From Hyphomicrobiales bacterium (GTDB lineage: Bacteria > Pseudomonadota > Alphaproteobacteria > Rhodospirillales > JACKKN01), in contig JACKKN010000008.1 of the NCBI GenBank assembly GCA_024236415.1, forward strand, positions 62,001 to 126,000: a DNA stretch of 64,000 bases, in the 5' to 3' direction. The translations under genes were made by a program, and so were the position numbers. Below are positions 34,954 to 43,421 of the stretch, piece by piece. The notes beneath the pieces are model-generated. The model was not told the DNA's origin and ran no database searches. It was given only the letters and a program-made list of their open reading frames with translations. Each line of letters opens with the position of its first letter. Position 1 is the stretch's first letter.

Positions 34954-35765
34954 TGGACGGCGCCAAGACCATCGGCGAGATGATGTCCCTGGACGGGCGC
35001 GTGGCCCTGGTCACGGGCGGCGCCGGGCACATCGGGCGGCGCTGCGCCGCGGCTCTGGCCGAGCTGGGCGCCCGGGTGGCGCTGGCCGACCTGGACGGCA
35101 ACGGTTGCCAGGACGCGGCGTCGGCGATCCACGGCGAATTCGGCAACGAGACCCTGGCCCTGGCGGCGGACCTGGCCGACGAGGCGGCGGTGCGCGACCT
35201 GCCCGGCGCGGTCGCCGAGGGGCTGGGCGGGCTGGACATCGTCGTCACCTGCGCCGCCTTCGTCGGCACCAGCCGGCTCAAGGGCTGGGCCGTGCCGTTC
35301 GAGGGGCAGTCGACGGAGACCTGGCGCGCGGCCCTGGAGGTGAACCTGACCTCGGTCTTCGCCCTGGTCCAGGCGGCGGCGCCGGCGCTGCGCAAGTCGG
35401 GCCACGGCAGCGTGATCACCCTGGGCTCGATCTATGGCCAGGTGGGGCCGGACTGGGGGCTGTACGCCGGCACCGGCATGGGCAACCCGGCGGCCTACGC
35501 CGCGGGCAAGGGCGGGCTGTTGCAGCTCACCCGCTGGCTGGCCACCACCCTGGCGCCGCGGGTGCGGGTCAACATGGTCAGCCCCGGCGGCATCGCCCGG
35601 GGCCAGGACCGGGCCTTCGTCCGGCGCTATTTGGAACGCACGCCGCTCGGCCGCATGGGCCGCGAGGACGACGTGGCCGGCGCCGTCGCCTACCTGGCCG
35701 GCGGCCTGGCAGGCTACGTCACCGGCCAGAACATCGTCGTCGACGGGGGGTGGACGGCATGGTGA
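34953..35765 (+). CDS. ptmA: Short-chain dehydrogenase, PtmA-like
   Basis: A 270-residue classical SDR. The NAD(P)-binding motif TGGAGHIG lies near residue 21, the catalytic Ser in ITLGSIYGQ, and the catalytic YxxxK in AAYAAGKGG; the end has the YVTGQNIVVDGGW motif. It sits between legF and legI in the order found in Campylobacter, where PtmA acts with PtmF in the hexosamine supply branch. It could be another sugar oxidoreductase; the precise reaction is inferred from context. Confidence 0.82.
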   Translation: MDGAKTIGEMMSLDGRVALVTGGAGHIGRRCAAALAELGARVALADLDGNGCQDAASAIHGEFGNETLALAADLADEAAVRDLPGAVAEGLGGLDIVVTCAAFVGTSRLKGWAVPFEGQSTETWRAALEVNLTSVFALVQAAAPALRKSGHGSVITLGSIYGQVGPDWGLYAGTGMGNPAAYAAGKGGLLQLTRWLATTLAPRVRVNMVSPGGIARGQDRAFVRRYLERTPLGRMGREDDVAGAVAYLAGGLAGYVTGQNIVVDGGWTAW

Positions 35766-36817
35766 GCCCGCTGACCATCGGCGACCGCCTGGTCGGTCCC
35801 GGCCATCCCTGCTACGTCATCGCCGAGGCCGGGGTGAACCACAACGGCGACCTGGACCTGGCCCACGCCCTGATCGACGTGGCCGCCGGCGCCGGCGCCG
35901 ACGCGGTCAAGTTCCAGACCTTCTCGACCTCGCGCCTGGTCACCCGCCGCGCCCCCAAGGCCCAGTACCAGATGGCCGACGTGGCCGACGCCGAGACCCA
36001 GTACGACATGCTGGCGCGGCTGGAGCTTTCGGAGCTGGACCACGTGGAACTGCGCGACCACTGCGCCGACCTGCGGCTCGAATTCCTGTCCTCGCCGTTC
36101 GACGCGCGCTGCGCCGACATGCTGCACCGCCTGGGGGTGCGGGCCTTCAAGCTGCCGTCGGGCGAGCTGACCAACCTGGACCTGCTGCGCCACGTGGCCT
36201 ACCTGGGCCGGCCCATCATCCTGTCCACCGGCATGGCCGACCTGGAGGAGGTGCGGGCGGCGGTGGACGTGATCCGCGGCGTCGGCAACGACCAGTTGGC
36301 CCTGCTGCATTGCGTCAGCAGCTACCCGACCCCGGTCGAGGCGTGCAACCTGCGCGCCATGGCCACCATGGCCGAGGCCTTCGACCTGCCGGTGGGCTGG
36401 TCCGACCACACCGAGGGCACGGCCGTGGCGGTGGCCGCCGTGGCCCTGGGCGCGTCCATCGTCGAGAAGCACCTGACCCTGGACCGGGACATGCCCGGCC
36501 CCGACCACAAGGCGTCGCTGGAGCCCGACGAGCTGGCCGAGCTGGTGCGTGCCGTGCGCGCCGTGGAGCCGGCCCTGGGCGACGGGGTCAAGCGGCCCCG
36601 GGCCTGCGAGGAGGACACGGCGGCGGTGGCGCGAAAGAGCCTGGTGGCGGCCCGCGACCTGGTGGCCGGCGAGATCCTGGATGCCGACTCGGTGGCCGTG
36701 CGCCGCCCCGGCACGGGCATGCCGCCCTGGCGCCTGGACACCACCCTGGGCCGGCGCGTGACCACCACGGTGCCCGCCGGCACGCCCCTCGACGAGGACA
36801 TGCTGGAACCCTCATGA
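35759..36817 (+). CDS. legI: Legionaminic acid synthase (NeuB family)
   Basis: A 352-residue synthase that condenses phosphoenolpyruvate with a six-carbon diacetamido sugar to make the nonulosonic acid. The TIM-barrel NeuB domain starts with IAEAGVNHNGDLDLAHALID and includes KFQTF, the SGELTNLDLL region and DHTEGTAV. A C-terminal antifreeze-like SAF domain (about 290-350) is present. The ATG at 35759 lies inside the end of ptmA, and the stop overlaps legG. NeuB-family members for sialic, pseudaminic and legionaminic acids look alike; the assignment is from the surrounding pathway. Confidence 0.93.
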   Translation: MVSPLTIGDRLVGPGHPCYVIAEAGVNHNGDLDLAHALIDVAAGAGADAVKFQTFSTSRLVTRRAPKAQYQMADVADAETQYDMLARLELSELDHVELRDHCADLRLEFLSSPFDARCADMLHRLGVRAFKLPSGELTNLDLLRHVAYLGRPIILSTGMADLEEVRAAVDVIRGVGNDQLALLHCVSSYPTPVEACNLRAMATMAEAFDLPVGWSDHTEGTAVAVAAVALGASIVEKHLTLDRDMPGPDHKASLEPDELAELVRAVRAVEPALGDGVKRPRACEEDTAAVARKSLVAARDLVAGEILDADSVAVRRPGTGMPPWRLDTTLGRRVTTTVPAGTPLDEDMLEPS

Positions 36818-37986
36818 CGGGTGGCCGCCGCATCGCCGTCGTCACCACCAGCCGCGCCGACTACGGCATCCTGCGCCCGCTGCTGCGCCGCCTGGACAAG
36901 GATCCGGCCTGCGACCTGCGGATCATCGCCGGCGGCATGCACCTGTCGCCCCGGCACGGCAACACGATCGACGAGATCATCGGCGACGGCTTCGCCCCCG
37001 CCGCCCGGGTGGACCTGCTGACCGGCGACGACTCGCCCCTGGGCACGGCACGGTCCATGGCCCGGGGGGTGGAGGGCTTCGCGGCCGCCTTCGCCGACCT
37101 GGCGCCGGACCTGGTGGTGGTCCTGGGCGACCGCTTCGAGGTTCTGGCGGCGGTGGTGGCGGCCCAGCCCCTGCGGCTGCCCGTCGCCCACCTGCACGGC
37201 GGCGAGCTGACCCTGGGGGCGCTGGACGACGCCTTCCGCCATGCCATCACGAAAATGAGCCACCTGCATTTCGCCGCCGCCGAGCCCTATGCCCGTCGCC
37301 TGCGCCAGATGGGGGAGGAGGAGTGGCGCGTCATCGTCAGCGGCGCCCCGGGCCTGGACAACCTGCGTGGCCTCGACCCCCTGGACGACGCCTCCCTGGC
37401 GAACCGTGTCGGCCTGCCCCTGGACCCGGCGCCGCTGCTGGTCACCTACCACCCGGCCACCCGCGAACCGGCCTCCGTGGCGGCGCAGGTGGCCGAGCTG
37501 CTGGCAGCCCTGGACGGGGCCGGGCGGCCGATGGTGTTCACGGCACCCAACGCAGATCCGGGCGGCGAGGTCGTGCGCCGGGCGGCCCTGGCCTTCGTTG
37601 CCGGGCGCCGGGACGCCGTCATGTGCCCGCACCTGGGCACCCGGGCGTATTTTTCGCTCATGGCCCGGGCCGCGGCCATGGTCGGCAATTCCTCCAGCGG
37701 CCTGATCGAGGCGCCGTCCTTCCAACTGCCGGTGGTCAACGTCGGCCGCCGCGAGGCCGGCCGCCTGCGCGCCGCCAACGTCATCGACGTGGCCGAGGAC
37801 CGGGCGGCCATTAAGGCGGGCATCGCCAAGGCCCTGGACCCGGCCTTCCGCGCCGGCCTCGCGGGCCTGGTCAACCCCCTGGCGGCGGACCGCCCTGCCG
37901 CCGACACGATCGCCGAGCGCCTCCTGTCCGTGCCCCTGGACGACCGGTTGCTCGACAAGGGGTTCGTGGACCTGCCCGCGGTTTGA
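36814..37986 (+). CDS. legG: Hydrolysing 2-epimerase LegG (NeuC family)
   Basis: A 390-residue enzyme that releases NDP and epimerises C2 to give the free diacetamido sugar used by LegI. NeuC/WecB features are visible: the N-terminal TSRADYGILRPLLRRL, the VVLGDRFEVLAA strand, HLHGGELTLGALDDAFRHAI and the C-terminal MVGNSSSGLIEAPSFQLPVV nucleotide-binding motif. The start overlaps the legI stop (ATGA). It is the last gene of the first sugar operon and is followed by an AT-rich gap. Confidence 0.93.
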   Translation: MTGGRRIAVVTTSRADYGILRPLLRRLDKDPACDLRIIAGGMHLSPRHGNTIDEIIGDGFAPAARVDLLTGDDSPLGTARSMARGVEGFAAAFADLAPDLVVVLGDRFEVLAAVVAAQPLRLPVAHLHGGELTLGALDDAFRHAITKMSHLHFAAAEPYARRLRQMGEEEWRVIVSGAPGLDNLRGLDPLDDASLANRVGLPLDPAPLLVTYHPATREPASVAAQVAELLAALDGAGRPMVFTAPNADPGGEVVRRAALAFVAGRRDAVMCPHLGTRAYFSLMARAAAMVGNSSSGLIEAPSFQLPVVNVGRREAGRLRAANVIDVAEDRAAIKAGIAKALDPAFRAGLAGLVNPLAADRPAADTIAERLLSVPLDDRLLDKGFVDLPAV

Positions 37987-38198
37987 CCGCTCTCCCGACG
38001 GGTACGTGCCCAAGTTCGATACCGCATTCCTGAAAAAAAATGCACCTGCTGGTGTGTCGTTGTCACACCTGGGGCGAGGCATGCCGAATATACTATTATG
38101 TAGAGTATTTTAAGTTTGACATTGCGCTCTTTGAGGGCATCTTGGTCTAAGAAACCTGCCAAAGCGATTCGAAGCAAAGCTTGAAATTTTCTTGGGGG
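37987..38198. other. AT-rich intergenic region of unlike composition
   Basis: These 212 bases are markedly AT-rich against the surrounding sequence, with an A8 run (38033-38040), a small hairpin GGTGTG / CACACC and a TTGACA (38116-38121) without a matching -10 box. No gene is seen. Composition and the following lower-GC gene suggest DNA acquired separately from its neighbours. Confidence 0.5.
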
Positions 38199-39128
38199 AT
38201 GGGGGAGCAAGTGCGGGTTCTTGCCGTCGGGACTGAACGGAGTGGTACGTCTTCATTGAGCGACTCGCTGGACAGGTTGTTCGCCACGAATGGCGTGACA
38301 GGCCGGGTCGGTCACCAGACGGATGAACCCCGTATGTATGGCCATGCCTTCACCGCGACGATGGCCGGAGGGCCGGGCTGTGAAGGTGTACCGTCCGATG
38401 CGCTGGAAGCCCTGATCTCCCGGGAACTGGCTGGCGAAGTTGGTACGGCCATCGCCTTTCTGTTGCCGCTGGTCCGCGACGTGTTCGGGCCTGACCTGAA
38501 ACTGATCCACCTCCGCCGGGACAAGGACACCTGCGTGCGCTCGCTGGTCGCCCACGCCCACATCCGACCCGAAGTCTTCGTTGGATTTACGGATTGGGAC
38601 GCGGAGGCGGAGAACACGCCACCTACGGCCGTTTCAGTGGGTGAGATGGACGAGGCCACCTGGACCGCCCTGCCGATCAAAGACAAAATGGGTTGGCACT
38701 ACGACCACTTCCACAGGGTGGTTGAAAGCCACAGGCACCTGTTCCGGGATGTGCTGGATGTGCGTACGGAGGATCTCAACGACCCGGCCACCATGACCCG
38801 AATTCGCCACTTCATCGACCCCGCCTGGGAATCCGATGTCACTGCCGCCTACCTGAACCGCGCGGACATGGTCAACTTTCTGGACTTCGAGCCGAAACAG
38901 GCGATGTTGTTCAACCATCTTTTCCGGAACTACGACTGGAACAGGGCCTGCCGCGATCCACTTTACGCTTTCTCTTTCTTTCCCCGCAGGGTCATCTTCG
39001 GCTGCAGGAGCGTAGAGACTCTGCGTGGGGAAACGGAAACGACCCGCCTGTTCAAGCGGGAACTGCTGGCCGTGGCCGAAGACATCGTGAAGCTTCTGAA
39101 CGACCCAAATCCCAAAGAAAGCACCTGA
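38199..39128 (+). CDS. Sulfotransferase-like P-loop protein
   Basis: A protein of about 309 residues starting MGEQVRVLAVGTERSGTSSL, whose ERSGTSSL loop matches the sulfotransferase PAPS loop; LIHLRRDKDTCVRSL resembles the 3'-phosphate-binding region. The remainder is unfamiliar. Codon use is visibly less GC-rich than in the flanking genes, suggesting horizontal acquisition. It sits between legG and a convergent glycosyltransferase gene and could sulfate the surface or flagellar glycan, which is inference only. The start is uncertain (TTG 38181, ATG 38199 or GTG 38211). Confidence 0.65.
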   Translation: MGEQVRVLAVGTERSGTSSLSDSLDRLFATNGVTGRVGHQTDEPRMYGHAFTATMAGGPGCEGVPSDALEALISRELAGEVGTAIAFLLPLVRDVFGPDLKLIHLRRDKDTCVRSLVAHAHIRPEVFVGFTDWDAEAENTPPTAVSVGEMDEATWTALPIKDKMGWHYDHFHRVVESHRHLFRDVLDVRTEDLNDPATMTRIRHFIDPAWESDVTAAYLNRADMVNFLDFEPKQAMLFNHLFRNYDWNRACRDPLYAFSFFPRRVIFGCRSVETLRGETETTRLFKRELLAVAEDIVKLLNDPNPKEST

Positions 39129-39132
39129 TCGC

Positions 39133-40695
39133 CTAGTCCAGCAACTCCGGGTGCGCCGCCAGGAAGTCACGCCCCAATCGTGGAGTGAGGCCGACGCCAT
39201 GGGGGTCGGCCAGTGCGCGGTAGCGGGCCTGGCGGGCGTCGTCCTCGGCGGTGTCGGTCCAGGTTCCGTCCAGGCGGTCCAGCATCTCGCGGGTGGCGGC
39301 GCGGATCTCGTCGGCGGTGTTGTCCACGGGCTCCAGGCCGCGGGCCTGGAAATACAGCGGCGCCATGGCCGAGAACAGGGGCGGGGCCAGGGACTCGGCG
39401 ATGCCCAGGAAGCGGCCCGTGGCCGTGTCGCGCAGGCGCTTGTGGATGAAGATGTCGCCGGCGCAGTAGGGCCAGGGCCCCAGCGGGAACCAGTTGGTGC
39501 CCAGGGTGGGCACGCCGAAATTGACCGCCACGCTGCTTGGCCCCGAGGCCATGCCCAGGTAGAAGCGGGCCTCGGCGACGCAGACCAGGTCCATCCAGTC
39601 GGCGCGCAGGTCGTCGCCGCCGTGGGCGTAGTCGATCAGTCCCGGCACGCCGGGCAGGGGGGTCATGGTGGGATCGCCGATGCGCACCACATGGCCGCCC
39701 CGGGCCACCACCTCGGCCACCGCCGGCAGGTAGGTCTCGACCCGGGCGTTGCGGTGGCGGTTGTTGCTCCAGGCCACGTCCTCGTCGAAGAAGCCGGCCT
39801 CGCGCACGTGCAGGCAGACGAACCAGGCGTCTTCCGGCAGGCCGGCCCGGGCCAGCCGTTCGCGGCCGGCCCGGCGGTGGCCGGGGTCCAGGGTCAGCAG
39901 CGGCCCGCGTCCGGCCGCCTCCCACAGGGCCTGCACCACCCGGTGGGCCACGTCCCGGTGCAGGGTGCGGCCGTCGGGCAGGGGGATGTAGTCCAGGTAG
40001 ACCTGGCTGTCGGCCAGGTCGGCCTGGACCTGCGCGATCTCGGCCGGGTCGCGGACCACGCGGGCGTGACGTCCCCAGTAGTCGAACAGGGCCGGGTTGG
40101 CGACGTCGGCGGCCGGGGCCAGCAGCACCGGATCGGCCCGGTCCAGCAGCCCCAGTTCGCGCGCCTTCAGGTACAGGTCCAGCTTGGCCGCCGTCTCGCC
40201 GAAGTAGCGGGCGATGACCTTGTGCGGCGACAGCAGGTGGGTGACGGGCCCGCCGCGCCGGGCGGCGGCGGCCCGGGCCGATTCCCGCATGCGGGTCAGG
40301 GTGCGGGCGAAGGCGTCCGATGCCTCGGCCACCCGGCCCAGGCGGAACAGCACGTCGCCCCAGCGGAACCACAGCTCGGGCACCCCCGGGGCCAGGGTTA
40401 CGAGCTGGGCGGCGATGTCCTCGGCCGCCGCGTAGTCGCCCTTGGCCATCAGCAGCATGGCCAGGCGGTCGAGCATGGCCACCGCCTGGTGGTCGCGCAT
40501 CTGCCCCGCCGCCGCCTTGTGCGCCAGCGCCCGCAGCAGGAACGGCTCGCCGTGGATCTGGGTCTTGCGGATGCCCGACAGCAGCATGCCCAGCTTGCGG
40601 TTGGTATCGTAGTCCTCGGGGTCCGCGGCATGCCGCGCGTACAGGTCGCGCAGGGTTTCGGGGCCGGCGGAATCTGGGTCGGGCGAATCGGACAT
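39133..40695 (-). CDS. TPR-containing glycosyltransferase of the TIGR04372 type
   Basis: A 520-residue protein. The N-terminal ~190 residues are helical TPR-like (LWFRWGDVLFRLGRVAEASD), followed by a glycosyltransferase-like domain with the pattern of TIGR04372 proteins: FVCLHVREAGFF, NARVETYLPAV, VVRIGDPTMTPL and ARFYLGMASGPSSVAVNFGV. The donor and acceptor are unknown. It is read against the sugar operons and ends four bases after the opposing sulfotransferase-like gene. Its ATG at 40695 was chosen because upstream residues look random. Confidence 0.78.
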   Translation of the reverse strand: MSDSPDPDSAGPETLRDLYARHAADPEDYDTNRKLGMLLSGIRKTQIHGEPFLLRALAHKAAAGQMRDHQAVAMLDRLAMLLMAKGDYAAAEDIAAQLVTLAPGVPELWFRWGDVLFRLGRVAEASDAFARTLTRMRESARAAAARRGGPVTHLLSPHKVIARYFGETAAKLDLYLKARELGLLDRADPVLLAPAADVANPALFDYWGRHARVVRDPAEIAQVQADLADSQVYLDYIPLPDGRTLHRDVAHRVVQALWEAAGRGPLLTLDPGHRRAGRERLARAGLPEDAWFVCLHVREAGFFDEDVAWSNNRHRNARVETYLPAVAEVVARGGHVVRIGDPTMTPLPGVPGLIDYAHGGDDLRADWMDLVCVAEARFYLGMASGPSSVAVNFGVPTLGTNWFPLGPWPYCAGDIFIHKRLRDTATGRFLGIAESLAPPLFSAMAPLYFQARGLEPVDNTADEIRAATREMLDRLDGTWTDTAEDDARQARYRALADPHGVGLTPRLGRDFLAAHPELLD

Positions 40696-40793
40696 GACCC
40701 AGGAATAGGCGCCCCCCGGGCCCCGGTCAATTGCCCCGCGGCCGCGCTGGACGGGCGGAGAAACGGCGGTGTATGGTTTGCGCGGAGATTCGC

Positions 40794-41153
40794 ATGACCG
40801 ACCAGCGTTCCCCCGAACCGTCACCCAAGGACCTGACCGCGCGGGAACAGGAGGCCTTCGAGCTGTCGCGGGCCGCCATGGTGCTGGACGTGGCCCGCAA
40901 CGAGGGCGACGCGGCGGCCCTGGCGGCGGCGCTGGAGGCCAACATGGAGATCTGGATCGCCATCCGCACCCTGGTCCGGCGCGCCGACATGGGCCTGCCG
41001 CCGGACACCGCCGCCAACCTGGAGCGGCTGGGCCGCTATGTGGCCGAGACGACCCTGAACCACGGGGTCGACATGCCGCCCCACGTGCTGGACACCCTGA
41101 TCAACATCAACCTGCAGATCTCGGAAGGGCTGCTGGAAGGGATGGCGCCGTGA
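40794..41153 (+). CDS. FlaF-family protein (second copy)
   Basis: A 119-residue protein that resembles the FlaF at 50.3 kb: both have an ELSRAA/ALMQAA helix, a run of GD-x-AA-L-x-A-A then W-x-I, and the shared LDTLININLQISEGL / LDVLININRELSAGM end. FlaF is a flagellin-specific secretion and regulatory factor in Caulobacter. This copy heads the second sugar operon; legH starts in its last codon. The ATG follows GGAG by seven bases. Its function may be to tie flagellin handling to glycan supply, but this is inference. Confidence 0.72.
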   Translation: MTDQRSPEPSPKDLTAREQEAFELSRAAMVLDVARNEGDAAALAAALEANMEIWIAIRTLVRRADMGLPPDTAANLERLGRYVAETTLNHGVDMPPHVLDTLININLQISEGLLEGMAP

Positions 41154-41836
41154 GCGCGAGCGACGCGCCCCGCGACGCTCCCCGTGACGCCATCGCCTGC
41201 CTGGTGCTGGGCGGCGGCGGCCACGGCAAGGTGGTGCTGGAGGCCCTGCTGGCGGCGCCCGGCGTGGGGCGCCTGGGGGTGCTGGACGTGCGCCCCGGCA
41301 CCCGCGGCCAGTCGGTCATGGGGGTGCCGATCCTGGGCGACGACGGGTTCCTGGCCCGGGCCGGGGTCGAGGGGTATACCCACTTCGTGTGCGGGGTCGG
41401 CGCCGCCGGCGACAACCCGCGCCGGGTCGCGGTGTTCGACAAGGGCGTGGCCGCCGGGCTGCAGCCCCTGGCCGTGTGCCACCCGGCGGCGGTGGTGTCG
41501 TCCCACGCCGGGCTGGGCGCCGGGGCCGTGGTGCTGGCGGCGGCGGTGGTCAACCCGGGCGCCGCCATCGGCGCCAACGCCATCGTCAACACCGCGGCGG
41601 TGGTCGAGCACGACTGCGTGGTCGGCGAGCACGTGCACCTGGCGCCGCGCTGCTGCCTGCTGGGCGGGGTCAAGGTCGGGGCCGGGGCGGTGATCGGCGC
41701 CGGCGCCATCGTCCGCCAGGGGGTCGGCATCGGCGAGAACGCGGTGGTCGCCGCCGGCGCCGTGGTGGTGCGCGACGTGCCCGCCGGCGGCCGCGTGGCC
41801 GGCATCCCGGCCAAGGCCATGCGGCCGGCGTCGTAA
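41150..41836 (+). CDS. legH: Sugar N-acetyltransferase LegH (PglD/NeuD family)
   Basis: A 228-residue acyltransferase: an N-terminal Rossmann-like part (CLVLGGGGHGKVVLEALLAA) followed by a left-handed beta-helix of hexapeptide repeats (GAGAVVLAAAVVNPGAAIGA onward) and the VRDVPAGGRVAGIPAKAM end. It should acetylate the 4-amino group of the sugar made by LegB/LegC. It begins with GTG overlapping the stop of the FlaF-like gene. Family members PglD, NeuD and PerB share this build; the legionaminic role follows from context. Confidence 0.88.
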   Translation: MSASDAPRDAPRDAIACLVLGGGGHGKVVLEALLAAPGVGRLGVLDVRPGTRGQSVMGVPILGDDGFLARAGVEGYTHFVCGVGAAGDNPRRVAVFDKGVAAGLQPLAVCHPAAVVSSHAGLGAGAVVLAAAVVNPGAAIGANAIVNTAAVVEHDCVVGEHVHLAPRCCLLGGVKVGAGAVIGAGAIVRQGVGIGENAVVAAGAVVVRDVPAGGRVAGIPAKAMRPAS

Positions 41837-41895
41837 CGAATTCTTAGCCATGGCCGGCTTAAGACTGACCGCCTAGGATTGCCTGAACAAAAGAA

Positions 41896-42762
41896 ATGAC
41901 CGTCCGCATCATCCCGCGCCTGGAAATCAAGGGGCCGAACCTGGTCAAGGGGATCAGGTTCGAGGGCCTGCGCGTGCTGGGCAAGCCCGAGGCCTTCGCC
42001 CGCGCCTACTACGAGGCCGGCGCCGACGAGCTGATCTATGTCGACGCCGTGGCCAGCCTGTACGGCCGCAACAGCCTGCTGCACATGGTCGAGCGCACGG
42101 CGCGCGAGGTGTTCGTGCCGCTGACCGTGGCCGGCGGCCTGCGCAGCCTGGACGACATCCGCGCCGTGCTGCGCGCCGGCGCCGACAAGGTGGCCCTGAA
42201 CACCGCCGTGGTCGCCGACCCGGACCTGATCCGCGCCGCGTCGCGGGCCTTCGGCTCGTCCACCATCGTGGTCTCCATCGAGGCCATCCGCCACCCCGAC
42301 GGCCGCTACGAGGCCTACACCGACTTCGGCCGCGAGAGCAGCGGCGTGGATGCCTTCGAGTGGGCCGACCGGGCGGTGGACCTGGGCGCCGGCGAGCTGC
42401 TGGTCACGGCCATCGACCGCGACGGCACCGGCACCGGCTTCGACCTGGACCTGACCCGGCGCATCGCCGACGCCGCGCCGGTGCCGGTGATCGCCGGCGG
42501 CGGCGCCGGCACCATGGACCAGGTGGCCCGGGTCATCGCCGAGAGCCACGCCGACGCGGTCAGCCTGGCCTCGATCCTGCACTACCACCTGGCGGCGACC
42601 CTGCCCCATGACGGCGACGCCTTCGAGGGCGAGGGCAACATCGAGTTCCTGCGCAAGGGCGGCGCCAGCGGCCGGGTCACCGCCTGCGCCCTGGAGGCCC
42701 TGAAGGCCGACCTGGTGGGCCGCGGCGTGGACGTGCGGCCGCAGGCGGCGGAGGCCGCGTGA
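41896..42762 (+). CDS. HisF-like cyclase subunit of sugar amidination system
   Basis: A 288-residue TIM barrel homologous to imidazole glycerol phosphate synthase HisF (IIPRLEIKGPNLVKGIRFEG, then VPLTVAGGLRS and VTAIDRDGTGTGFDLDL). It is followed by HisH and an N-acetyl sugar amidotransferase, the trio known as HisF2-HisH2-WbpG in Pseudomonas and linked to acetamidino sugar synthesis. A role in histidine synthesis is unlikely here because no other his genes are present. The ribosome site is weak, and 59 bases separate it from legH. Confidence 0.85.
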   Translation: MTVRIIPRLEIKGPNLVKGIRFEGLRVLGKPEAFARAYYEAGADELIYVDAVASLYGRNSLLHMVERTAREVFVPLTVAGGLRSLDDIRAVLRAGADKVALNTAVVADPDLIRAASRAFGSSTIVVSIEAIRHPDGRYEAYTDFGRESSGVDAFEWADRAVDLGAGELLVTAIDRDGTGTGFDLDLTRRIADAAPVPVIAGGGAGTMDQVARVIAESHADAVSLASILHYHLAATLPHDGDAFEGEGNIEFLRKGGASGRVTACALEALKADLVGRGVDVRPQAAEAA

Positions 42763-43421
42763 TGGCGCGCCTGGCCATCGTCGACTACGCGCTTGGCAAC
42801 CTGTTCAGCATCGAGCAGGCCTGCCGCCACGCCGGGCTGGACACCGTGGTCACCGCCGACCCCGGCGACCTGGCGGCGGCCGACGCCGTGCTGCTGCCGG
42901 GGGTCGGCGCCTTCGCCGACGCCATGGCGGCCCTGCGCGACCGCGGCCTGGTGGCGCCCCTGCACGACCTGGCGGCGGCCGGCAAGCCCCTGGTGGGCAT
43001 CTGCCTGGGCATGCAGCTGTTCATGTCCGAGAGCCACGAGTTCGGCACCCACGCCGGCCTGGACCTGATCCCCGGCACGGTCGAGCGCCTGCCGTCGGCG
43101 CCGGGCCTGAAGGTGCCCCAGGTGGGCTGGCGCCCGGTGCGGCCGCCGTCGGGCGCCTGGGCCGACCCGGTGTACGACGGCATCGACCCGGGCACCTACA
43201 TGTACTTCGTCCATTCCTACCACGTGCGCCCCGCCGACCCGGCGGTGGTGACGGCGGTCAGCGGTTTCGGCAACATCGAGTTCTGCGCCGCCCTGCGCCG
43301 CGGCAACATCCTGGCCTGCCAGTTCCACCCCGAGCGCAGCGCCGGCCCGGGCCTGCGCTGGTACGCCAACCTGGCCCGCCTGCTGGCCCGCGGCGAGCTG
43401 GCCCGGGGGGCGGCGGCATGA
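42762..43421 (+). CDS. HisH-like glutamine amidotransferase subunit
   Basis: A 219-residue class I glutaminase that supplies ammonia to its HisF-like partner. The catalytic Cys lies in GICLGMQLF and the His-Glu pair in QFHPERS. ATG 42762 overlaps the HisF-like stop (TGATG) and follows a GGAG site. It pairs with the preceding barrel and the following amidotransferase for amidination of an N-acetyl sugar. Confidence 0.88.
   Translation: MARLAIVDYALGNLFSIEQACRHAGLDTVVTADPGDLAAADAVLLPGVGAFADAMAALRDRGLVAPLHDLAAAGKPLVGICLGMQLFMSESHEFGTHAGLDLIPGTVERLPSAPGLKVPQVGWRPVRPPSGAWADPVYDGIDPGTYMYFVHSYHVRPADPAVVTAVSGFGNIEFCAALRRGNILACQFHPERSAGPGLRWYANLARLLARGELARGAAA

Noticed and set aside
33194..37986. Sialic or pseudaminic acid synthesis
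   Set aside because: PtmE with CBS domains and the ptmF-ptmB-ptmA order point to the GDP-based legionaminic route; no PseH-type acetyltransferase or PseG hydrolase is present.
41896..43421. Histidine biosynthesis genes
   Set aside because: HisF/HisH homologues here lie inside the sugar operon next to an N-acetyl sugar amidotransferase and without other his genes, so the sugar amidination role is preferred.
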